This document shows positions 1-5,280 of a stretch of 5,484 nucleotides of DNA, piece after piece. The first letter of the stretch is position 1; every line of letters starts with the position of its first letter. Position numbers and translations under genes: made by a program. The notes under the pieces were generated by a model. It ran no database searches. It was not told where the DNA came from and worked only from the letters and a program-made list of their open reading frames with translations. Origin of the DNA: Candidatus Krumholzibacteriia bacterium (GTDB lineage Bacteria; Krumholzibacteriota; Krumholzibacteriia; LZORAL124-64-63); assembly GCA_016744275.1 (NCBI GenBank), contig JADGEP010000274.1, positions 1-5,484 on the forward strand, in the 5' to 3' direction.

Positions 1-458
1 GTTTGGGCCTGGGCGCTGGCCAAGGCAGCCGCAAAAAACTCGGCCTTGTAGACCGGCATCACGATGCTCACCAGGGGGTTGGCCTCGGCTTGACGATCGG
101 GTTTGGTCAGCACCGCACACCCCGCCACGTAGTCGATCCAATTGAGGAATCCGGTCCGCCAGGCAGTCTGGTTCAGTCTTTCCCGGTCGATTTCACCAGG
201 CATCGCCCCAACCGGCACACTCAGCTTTGCGCCCGGTGCCAACAGGTGGCGGCAGTGCCGCATCAACCGGTGGCAATCCGCTTCGCTCAAGCCGCCAATA
301 TCCGCGCCTTCCAACTCAATGGAGTTGAGGGATCCACCGGTAAAGGGCATCGCCGCACTGGTCTCCAGGACCGCGGGTTGGCCTTTGATCTGGCCCACCA
401 CCAGGCGGCCACATCCCGGCCGACCCGTGCATTGCAAGTACAAGGACTGCTCCATCAT
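1..458 (-). CDS. Family 2 glycosyltransferase with N-terminal methyltransferase-like region (partial, C-terminus beyond window)
   Basis: Only the first 152 residues lie in the window; the frame stays open to base 1. From about residue 127 the sequence NPLVSIVMPVYKAEFF is the typical first beta strand of a GT-A fold family 2 glycosyltransferase, which transfers sugar from a nucleotide donor. The DXD metal site would lie outside the window. Residues about 40-83, with SIELEGAD, a helix, then HLLAPGAKLSVPV, resemble the C-terminal half of class I methyltransferases (the 'R-x-LkPGG-x-l-x-vP' pattern). The glycine-rich SAM-binding motif is not visible, so this head is probably not an active methyltransferase. 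The start ATG (458-456) overlaps the aminotransferase stop TGA (457-455) as ATGA, suggesting translational coupling. A second ATG follows at once (455-453), and no strong Shine-Dalgarno is seen. The glycosyltransferase call is fairly secure; the acceptor, the donor and the role of the head are unknown. Confidence 0.78.
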   Translation of the reverse strand, partial: MMEQSLYLQCTGRPGCGRLVVGQIKGQPAVLETSAAMPFTGGSLNSIELEGADIGGLSEADCHRLMRHCRHLLAPGAKLSVPVGAMPGEIDRERLNQTAWRTGFLNWIDYVAGCAVLTKPDRQAEANPLVSIVMPVYKAEFFAAALASAQAQ

Positions 459-1681
459 GTCTGTTGTTCTTTCTCACGCATCCGCAGATGGTGGCTGATT
501 TCAGGGCCGTTGCCGACCATTTCGCGCAGCAGGTCTCCCATGCGCGCGATATCGGCCAGGCTGACAGCAGTACCGGTAGGCAAGACCATCACCCGTGTGC
601 ACAGGGCTTCCGTTTGAGGCAATTGGTAGCCACCCGTTGGCGGCGACGAGCGATAAGGCTCCATGTGGTGGCAGCCCGGATAGAAATAGCGGCGCGCCAA
701 AACGTTTTCCGCATGCAGAGCCGTCACCAAATCATCGCGGCTGAGACCAGCGCGATGGCATTCGACTTCGACGACGATGTATTGGTGATTGGTGGAAACA
801 TCTGGCCCCCCGGTTTTCATTTCCAGGCCGGGAATGCTTGCGACTTCCCGCTGCCAGGCCCTGAAGTTGCGGTGGGCGACCGCCAGAAATTCGTCCATGC
901 TTTCCAGAGAGGTCAGGCCCATGGCCGCCGACATTTCGTTCATCTTGCCGTTCACGCCCAGGGCCACCACCTGATCCTTGCCCACGAACCCGAAGTTCTG
1001 CATCAGGCGCACCCGTTCGGCCAACGCGTCGTCGTTGGTGACAACGGCGCCGCCTTCGGCGGTATTGAGAAATTTCGTGGCGTGGAAACTGAAAATTTCC
1101 AGGTCGCCTGAACCGCCGATTGGTTGTCCGCCAAGATGACTGCCAAAAGCGTGGGCGGCGTCAAACATGAGACGCAATCCATGGCGCATCGCGACAGCTT
1201 CCAACTGTTTCACGGCTGCCGGACGTCCCCAAAGATGCACCGCGAGGATGCCGGTGGTGCGCGGCGTGATCAACGCCTCGACTCGGGCCGGATCCAGGTT
1301 GTGTGTCACCGGATCGATGTCGCAGAATACGGGTTCCAGGCCTTGCCATTTCAAGGCGTGGGCGGTGGCGACAAAAGTGAAAGAGGGCACAATCACTTCG
1401 CCTGTCAGATTCAGGGCGCGGGCCCCAATCTCCAGGGCAACAGTGCCGTTGCACATCGCCACGCAATGCTTCACGCCCGCGATGGCGGCCACTCGGTCTT
1501 CGAATTCCCGCACCATGGGGCCACGGTTGCTCAGGCGCCGGTTGTCGAGAATTGTTTCGATGCGTTGCATCAAGGCGGCACGATTGCCAATGTTGGGCGC
1601 CCCCACGTGTTTGGGTTCGGCAAATGCGGGCGCTCCCCCAAAGACGGCCAACTCGGGCAGGGTCTCAATCAGCAGGGACAT
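455..1681 (-). CDS. DegT/DnrJ/EryC1/StrS-family PLP-dependent sugar aminotransferase
   Basis: This is a 408-residue protein of normal length for the family, which transfers an amino group (usually from glutamate) to a keto sugar on a nucleotide carrier. The PLP-binding lysine is K203 in FSFHATKFLNTAEGG. Other landmarks are CNGT (77-80), VPSFTFVATAHAL (98-110), CDIDP (120-124), FDAAHAFG (173-180, with D174 as the likely PLP ring-nitrogen partner) and NGKMNEMSAAMGL (244-256). The SFHATKFLNT motif recalls enzymes acting on dTDP-4-keto-6-deoxyhexoses, but the substrate is inferred, not shown. The start chosen is ATG at 1681, because GGAGG (1688-1692) sits six bases upstream. A longer reading from 1762 would add 27 basic residues that do not look like the family. 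The gene overlaps the acyltransferase upstream by 17 bp and the glycosyltransferase downstream by 4 bp, so the three genes are probably one operon. Confidence 0.92.
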   Translation of the reverse strand: MSLLIETLPELAVFGGAPAFAEPKHVGAPNIGNRAALMQRIETILDNRRLSNRGPMVREFEDRVAAIAGVKHCVAMCNGTVALEIGARALNLTGEVIVPSFTFVATAHALKWQGLEPVFCDIDPVTHNLDPARVEALITPRTTGILAVHLWGRPAAVKQLEAVAMRHGLRLMFDAAHAFGSHLGGQPIGGSGDLEIFSFHATKFLNTAEGGAVVTNDDALAERVRLMQNFGFVGKDQVVALGVNGKMNEMSAAMGLTSLESMDEFLAVAHRNFRAWQREVASIPGLEMKTGGPDVSTNHQYIVVEVECHRAGLSRDDLVTALHAENVLARRYFYPGCHHMEPYRSSPPTGGYQLPQTEALCTRVMVLPTGTAVSLADIARMGDLLREMVGNGPEISHHLRMREKEQQT

Positions 1682-2648
1682 GATTCGCCTCCGGTGTGGG
1701 CTCGGATTCCGCCACCTGCGGGCGCCGATAGGCCGGGAAGAATGAATGGGAAGTATTGCCACTCAGGGATGCATAGCGCTGCGGGTCGAGCGCGGCGCCG
1801 CACAGCCAGGCGTCGCGAGTGTGGGTCGACCAGCCTTGCTTGAAGCGGCTCAAACCGTCGGCGGCATCGGCCTCCAGGCCGGCGCCAGCACCCAGGTTCG
1901 CCACCTGTATTCCGCGTGATTTCAGTTGCGCCAGGGCGTAGGCCATCAGGCCATAGGAGACGCCCCCGTGCCGGTATCCCGCCGGGCTGTAGCCGGACAA
2001 ATGGTGCCAGGCCTTGGTGCGGTCGTAGAACCAAAGTTGCATGCCCAGGATATCGCCCTCGGTATTGCGAGCCTCCACCAAAAACACACCGGGCAGGGAC
2101 AGTTGTTGGGCAAAGGCATCGCGAGAAAATCGCGCCTCGCCAGTGATGTGATGCCGGTCCACCAGATGTGCATACAGCTCGCACCACTGGTCCAGGCGAT
2201 CGGCCGGATGAGCGCAGGTGTGGAAGACAGCATGACGAGCACAACGCCGCGCATTGCGCCGGTGATGGGACGTGCCCATTTCGTCGGATTGTTGACTCAA
2301 ATCCACTAGGTAGTGGGCCTTATAGGGCCGGGCAACGGCGGTGAAAGCCTCCACCAGGATCTCCGGGTCAAAACCGCCCAAGGGGTCCGTCACCAAGGTC
2401 AACGATACCGCCCCTGATTTCTGTAGGAATGGGAGGTCCTGGGCCAAAGCGGCGGCGTTGCGGCAGGCAAAAAGAGGATAGCAGCCGATGGCGTCGACAA
2501 ACTCCGTGCCCGGAATCGGGCGCAACAGCACATGCCCTTGACTGTAGGGCAACCGTACAGGTGACCCGAATTCAGCCAGTGAGTGGGCGTATTCTGTGAG
2601 TTGGTAGCTCAAATCCTGCTCAATTTCTGCCAAAGACCAGGGGCACAC
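1665..2648 (-). CDS. FemAB/GNAT-like acyltransferase (Acetyltransf_6 / BioF2-like), 327 aa
   Basis: The C-terminal half looks like the GNAT-fold domain shared by FemAB aminoacyltransferases and the BioF2-like Acetyltransf_6 group. It has YKAHYLVDLS (109-118), a basic HHRRNARRCARH segment (128-139), ILGMQLWFYD (200-209), HLSGYSPAGYRHGGVSYGLM (216-235), NLGAGAG (251-257) and the typical ending DGLSRFKQGWS (264-274). No signal peptide or membrane segment is evident, so it is probably cytoplasmic. Members move acyl or aminoacyl groups from acyl-CoA or tRNA to amines. Being first in an operon with a sugar aminotransferase, N-acylation of the amino sugar is an attractive inference, but no substrate can be read. 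The start is GTG at 2648: an in-frame TGA lies three codons upstream, and GAGGGG (2651-2656) precedes it with an unusually short two-base gap. TTG codons 6 and 13 are alternatives. The last 17 bp overlap the aminotransferase. Confidence 0.78.
   Translation of the reverse strand: MCPWSLAEIEQDLSYQLTEYAHSLAEFGSPVRLPYSQGHVLLRPIPGTEFVDAIGCYPLFACRNAAALAQDLPFLQKSGAVSLTLVTDPLGGFDPEILVEAFTAVARPYKAHYLVDLSQQSDEMGTSHHRRNARRCARHAVFHTCAHPADRLDQWCELYAHLVDRHHITGEARFSRDAFAQQLSLPGVFLVEARNTEGDILGMQLWFYDRTKAWHHLSGYSPAGYRHGGVSYGLMAYALAQLKSRGIQVANLGAGAGLEADAADGLSRFKQGWSTHTRDAWLCGAALDPQRYASLSGNTSHSFFPAYRRPQVAESEPTPEANHVPAD
1688..1692 (-). promoter_or_regulatory. Ribosome binding site of the aminotransferase gene
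   Basis: GGAGG on the minus strand lies six bases upstream of ATG 1681, inside the end of the acyltransferase gene. It decides the start: the upstream ATG at 1762 would add a 27-residue arginine-rich extension with no family support. Confidence 0.8.
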
Positions 2649-2851
2649 AGCCCCTCAATACACTTAACCAGCTCAGCGGCAGCAGCTTAAGTAACGCCCC
2701 ACATAGGGACGGCCACAACGCAGCAGCATTTCTGGCGGTTTCCATACTGGTCTCTAGGCAAAATTCAGGCCTTGGCGGGATTCAGCGGGCGGGATCTCCC
2801 CTGAGGGGAGTCAAAGTTTTCCTACGGGCAGGGCGCGGTGTGGGGCGCGGC
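2649..2851. other. 203-bp intergenic gap between helicase end and acyltransferase start
   Basis: Both flanking genes are on the minus strand, so this is the helicase 3' region and the acyltransferase-operon 5' region. It holds a perfect inverted repeat at 2796-2810 and an unconvincing 41-codon minus-strand frame from ATG 2745 to a stop at 2620. A TTGACT (minus, about 2810-2815) borders the inverted repeat but has no matching -10 at 16-18 bases. No T-run terminator was found for the helicase on the minus strand, so read-through into the operon cannot be excluded. Confidence 0.6.
2796..2810. repeat. Perfect 15-bp inverted repeat (6-bp arms, 3-base loop)
   Basis: CTCCCC and GGGGAG flank the loop TGA. 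It lies about 42 bases beyond the helicase stop codon. As RNA it would form a short, very GC-rich hairpin. No T-run follows on the minus strand, and on the plus strand there is only TTTT seven bases further on (2817-2820), so it is not a standard rho-independent terminator. It could stabilise the helicase mRNA 3' end or bind a regulator of the downstream operon. Confidence 0.55.
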
Positions 2852-4774
2852 TCAGGACGAGCCGCTGGGCTTGCGCCGCTTGCCCTTGTCCGGCGTGCTT
2901 TTGGCCGGCTTGGTCTTTTTCGGTTTCGCGGCCTTGGTGGCCTTCGCCTTTTGGGCCTTGGTCAGCTTGGGCTTGGCTTTCTTCGGCTTCTTCGGCTTGG
3001 GAGCATCGGTGACCGGTTTTTCGACCTTCGGCTCACTGGGCGCAGGCTTCTGAGCCGGCGGGCTCACGCGGCCCTCATCCGGATTGTGGCCGTAGTGGTT
3101 TTCGCTGCGGGTGCGCGAGAGGTTCAACCGTTTCTGGTTGATCTGCACCCCTTTGAGATGGTCGATCATGCCTCGGGGCAAATCATCCGGCAACTCGATG
3201 GTCGAATATTTGGGATGGATGCGGATCTGGCCGATGAAGCGGCTGCGCAATCCGGTTTCATTGGCCACTGCCCCGACAATGTTGCGCACTTCGACGCCGT
3301 CCAGGGAACCCACAGCCAAACGATACAGGGCCATGTTGCGCATGGGGCGGCCACCGACTGGCCCCCGGTCCCGCTCGCCACCACGACCGCGGTCACGATC
3401 CCGGCTGCGCGGGTTGGAACGCGGATCATCCCAACGGGAATTCTCCAGGGCCCGGCTGTTTTCAGCCTGCAGCGGCCGTTCTTTCTGGGCGTGGCAAATC
3501 AATCCCGCAGCCAATTGCAGGATGTCCACGTTCATCTCTTCCATCAACTCGTAGCTCAGCGTCTGGAAAAATTCCATGGACTGCTTGGACATGGTTTCCT
3601 TGAGGGCCTCGCGGAATTTTTCCACCCGCTTGGCCGTCACCGTATCGTGGCTGGGCATCTCCATGGGCTTCAAGGGTTGCCGCGTTGCCCGCTCGATGCT
3701 CGTCAGCAGGCGCCGCTCGCGCGGGTTGGCAAACAGGATGGCCTTGCCGTAACGGCCCACCCGTCCCGTGCGGCCAATGCGATGGATGTAGGCCTCGGGG
3801 TCGCCGGGAATGTCGTAGTTGATCACCAACGAAATGCGCTCCACATCCAGGCCGCGGGCCGCCACGTCGGTGGCCACGAGGATGTCGATGTTGCCGCTCT
3901 TGAGCCTCTTGATGGTGCGTTCGCGGGCCGTCTGGTCCATGTCGCCGTTGAGCGCCGCCACGTCAAAACCACGGGCGGCCAATTTCCCCGCCAGCTCGGT
4001 GGTGCCCAAGCGGGTGCGCGAGAAAATGATGATCCCGTCGTAGGATTCCGTTTCCAGGATCCTGGCCAGGGCTTCGAACTTTGCCGCGTTCGGTACCACC
4101 AGAAAAACCTGTTCGATGTTGTCGGCGGTGGAGGTCTTCGCCTCGATGCGCACCTCGATCGGGTCCTTCATGTACCGTTTGGAAATGCGTTTGATCTGCG
4201 TGGGCATCGTCGCCGAAAACAGCGCCATCTGCCGGCCCTCGGGCGCGTGGCCAATGATGGCCTCGACTTCATCGACAAATCCCATGCGCAGCATTTCGTC
4301 GGCTTCGTCCAGCACCACCGTCTTGATATGACTCAGATCCAAAGTGCCGCGATTCAGGTGATCCTGGATGCGACCAGGCGTGCCCACAATCACATGCGGG
4401 CCGCGGTGCAGTTGGCTGAATTGGAAAGAATACCGCTGGCCACCATAGATGGGCAGCACGTGGAAATCTTTCAGGTGACGGGAGTAGGCCTGGAAGGCCT
4501 CGGCGACTTGAATTGCCAGCTCACGGGTTGGTGTCAGCACCAAGACCTGAGGCGCCCGGTGGGACAAGTCGATATTCGACAACAAGGGCAACGCGAAGGC
4601 GCCCGTTTTGCCGGTTCCGGTCTGGGCTAGGCCCAGGACATCATTGCCCGCCAGCAAGGGGGGGATGCAGGCCGCTTGGATCGGCAGAGCGGATTCGTAA
4701 CCCAACTCGGCGACGGCTTTAACAAGGGGTGCGGAAAGATCCAGCTCGCTGAACCCCTGGGCAGGTTGGGACAT
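2852..4774 (-). CDS. deaD: DEAD-box ATP-dependent RNA helicase, DeaD/CsdA type
   Basis: This 640-residue cytoplasmic protein (E. coli DeaD has 629) unwinds short RNA duplexes using ATP. DeaD acts in ribosome assembly and mRNA turnover, notably in the cold. All core motifs are intact: Q motif from F8 to Q33, motif I AQTGTGKT (50-57), Ia PTRELA (82-87), Ib TPGR (132-135), II DEAD (156-159), III SAT (187-189), V around ATDVAARGLD (301-310), VI HRIGRTGR (331-338). An arginine/aspartate/glycine-rich linker (about 446-476) leads to a DbpA/CsdA RNA-binding domain (about 480-555: MALYRLAVGS, then GLRSRFIGQIRI). A lysine/proline/alanine-rich tail (about 575-640) ends the protein. The start is ATG 4774, with GGAG (4781-4784) six bases upstream. 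The in-frame ATG at 4861 would add 29 residues ahead of the family's usual N-terminus. The gene is divergent from the RRM gene. The DbpA-like domain is shared with DbpA, but length and tail favour DeaD. Confidence 0.94.
   Translation of the reverse strand: MSQPAQGFSELDLSAPLVKAVAELGYESALPIQAACIPPLLAGNDVLGLAQTGTGKTGAFALPLLSNIDLSHRAPQVLVLTPTRELAIQVAEAFQAYSRHLKDFHVLPIYGGQRYSFQFSQLHRGPHVIVGTPGRIQDHLNRGTLDLSHIKTVVLDEADEMLRMGFVDEVEAIIGHAPEGRQMALFSATMPTQIKRISKRYMKDPIEVRIEAKTSTADNIEQVFLVVPNAAKFEALARILETESYDGIIIFSRTRLGTTELAGKLAARGFDVAALNGDMDQTARERTIKRLKSGNIDILVATDVAARGLDVERISLVINYDIPGDPEAYIHRIGRTGRVGRYGKAILFANPRERRLLTSIERATRQPLKPMEMPSHDTVTAKRVEKFREALKETMSKQSMEFFQTLSYELMEEMNVDILQLAAGLICHAQKERPLQAENSRALENSRWDDPRSNPRSRDRDRGRGGERDRGPVGGRPMRNMALYRLAVGSLDGVEVRNIVGAVANETGLRSRFIGQIRIHPKYSTIELPDDLPRGMIDHLKGVQINQKRLNLSRTRSENHYGHNPDEGRVSPPAQKPAPSEPKVEKPVTDAPKPKKPKKAKPKLTKAQKAKATKAAKPKKTKPAKSTPDKGKRRKPSGSS
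2855..3052 (-). repeat. Low-complexity Lys/Pro/Ala-rich coding tract of the helicase tail
   Basis: This stretch encodes helicase residues about 575-640, nearly free of hydrophobic residues and rich in KPKK, KAK and KPAK units. At the DNA level the plus-strand 9-mer CTTCGGCTT occurs twice in perfect tandem (2981-2989 and 2990-2998), encoding KPK-KPK, and related CTTGG/CTTCG units recur around it. Such tracts tend to vary in length between strains by slippage. The tail is expected to be disordered and positively charged, fitting non-specific RNA binding. Confidence 0.6.
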
Positions 4775-4780
4775 CAAATT

Positions 4781-4784
4781 CTCC
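4781..4784 (-). promoter_or_regulatory. Ribosome binding site of the helicase gene
   Basis: GGAG on the minus strand lies six bases (AATTTG) upstream of ATG 4774. It supports the 640-residue start over the in-frame ATG at 4861. Confidence 0.75.
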
Positions 4785-4959
4785 GGGATGAAACAGATAG
4801 AGTGCACAGTGCGGGAAACTGGTTTAAAAGAAACACATGGCGGCGAAAAAGCCACCTGCAAGCCTCATTTGGAGCCCGATGCGAAACGGCAATGGCGCCA
4901 GAATCCGCTTATTACCGCGCCAAAGGTGATCAATGCCCGCCAAACCCGACCACCTTGCC

Positions 4960-4981
4960 TCCCCCAAGCGCCTGTGGGGGA
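4960..4981. repeat. Inverted repeat just upstream of the TTGACA box
   Basis: TCCCCCA (4960-4966) pairs with TGGGGGA (4975-4981) around the 8-base loop AGCGCCTG. It abuts the -35 box at 4982. No T-run follows on either strand, so an intrinsic terminator is unlikely. Possible roles are a protein-binding site or an RNA hairpin in a long helicase leader. Confidence 0.45.
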
Positions 4982-5010
4982 TTGACATATCGTAGTCACT
5001 GGACTAGGGT
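4982..5010 (+). promoter_or_regulatory. Candidate sigma-70-type promoter for the RRM gene
   Basis: A perfect -35 TTGACA (4982-4987) is followed after exactly 17 bases by TAGGGT (5005-5010), which keeps the important T1, A2 and T6 of the -10. Transcription would start near 5017, giving a leader of about 260 bases before the GTG start. A second candidate just downstream, TTGCGA (5011-5016), 16 bases, then TATTGT (5033-5038) with an extended TGA at 5030-5032, is about as good. Neither can be proven from sequence. Confidence 0.38.
4993..5006. promoter_or_regulatory. Small inverted repeat inside the promoter spacer (possible operator)
   Basis: TAGTC (4993-4997) and GACTA (5002-5006) are perfect inverted arms separated by ACTG. 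The element sits between the -35 and -10 of the plus-strand promoter candidate, and touches the -10 boxes of both that candidate and the weak opposing one. The position suits a repressor site, but five-base arms arise easily by chance. Confidence 0.25.
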
Positions 5011-5152
5011 TTGCGAATCGCCGCGGTAGTGATATTGTGTTTTCAAATCCAGGCTTTCCACCAATGCCCGGATTTCGTTCAGATTCATTCAACGACTTCG
5101 GCCCAGCATTGGCAAATCGCCCCGCGCCACCGTGCCCGAGGGTTTTGACATC

Positions 5153-5169
5153 CTCCCGACAATCGGGGG
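5153..5169 (+). other. Hairpin in the probable RRM mRNA leader
   Basis: CTCCCGA (5153-5159) can pair with TCGGGGG (5163-5169) around a CAA loop, a 7-bp stem including one G-U pair. It immediately follows a second perfect TTGACA (5145-5150), whose best -10 candidates (GATATG at 18 bases, TATGGC at 20) are weak. If transcription starts upstream, this would be a leader hairpin without a T-run. Confidence 0.35.
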
Positions 5170-5249
5170 ATATGGCTCGGCATTGGCCGCGCCGAATAGA
5201 AGCGCAATGGCTTGGCCGGAAATAGCCGGCGATCCTGCGGGCTTAGTTA

Positions 5250-5265
5250 TGCCGGAGAGCCGGCA
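5250..5265 (+). other. Hairpin directly upstream of the RRM ribosome binding site
   Basis: TGCCGG (5250-5255) and CCGGCA (5260-5265) pair perfectly around the tetraloop AGAG. The stem ends four bases before the GGAG Shine-Dalgarno at 5269-5272. A hairpin so close to the ribosome site could influence translation, for example with temperature or by binding of the RRM protein itself; both are inferences. Confidence 0.45.
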
Positions 5266-5268
5266 CCT

Positions 5269-5272
5269 GGAG
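5269..5272 (+). promoter_or_regulatory. Ribosome binding site of the RRM gene
   Basis: GGAG lies eight bases before GTG 5281. An in-frame GTG at 5272 overlaps the GGAG itself, so 5281 is the preferred start. Confidence 0.7.
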
Positions 5273-5280
5273 TGAAGAAC

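Larger units (their letters stand above)
4775..5280. other. 506-bp divergent intergenic region (helicase / RRM protein)
   Basis: No credible gene is seen; short open frames here have no recognisable motifs. It holds the 5' regions of two divergent RNA-metabolism genes. On the plus strand there are two perfect TTGACA boxes (4982-4987 and 5145-5150); only the first has a reasonable -10 at normal spacing. On the minus strand TTCGCA (5017-5012) and TACGAT (4994-4989), 17 bases apart, match the sigma-70 consensus 4/6 each, a weak candidate for the helicase that overlaps the plus-strand promoter. Hairpins occur at 4960-4981, 5153-5169 and 5250-5265. No cspA-type cold box was recognised. Confidence 0.6.

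Noticed and set aside
3..617. 204-codon plus-strand frame
   Set aside because: It lies opposite the glycosyltransferase start and aminotransferase end, both of which have clear family motifs. Its product is His/Arg/Gln-rich with no motif.
1682..1762. Upstream extension of the aminotransferase to ATG 1762
   Set aside because: It adds an Arg-rich stretch unlike the family and has no ribosome site, whereas ATG 1681 has GGAGG at ideal spacing.
1124..1843. 239-codon plus-strand frame
   Set aside because: It is antisense to the aminotransferase catalytic region and the acyltransferase C-terminus, with no domain and no ribosome binding site.
2855..3052. CRISPR or satellite array suggested by the repetitive CTTGG/CTTCG text
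   Set aside because: The repeats are short, irregular and in frame with the helicase tail, so they reflect low-complexity protein coding and not spacer-repeat structure.
2840..4630. 596-codon open frame on the plus strand opposite the helicase
   Set aside because: It is antisense to an intact DEAD-box helicase with all motifs, and its translation has no recognisable domain. It is open only because of GC-rich codon use on the other strand.
4775..4861. Upstream extension of the helicase to ATG 4861
   Set aside because: The internal ATG 4774 has GGAG six bases upstream and begins eight residues before the Q-motif phenylalanine, as is usual in this family.
4960..4981. Rho-independent terminator at the inverted repeat
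   Set aside because: No T-run follows the stem on either strand, and no gene ends here.
4865..5092. 75-codon minus-strand frame in the divergent intergenic region
   Set aside because: Its composition (many Gly, Arg, Ser, Pro) shows no family, and it crosses the best promoter and hairpin candidates.
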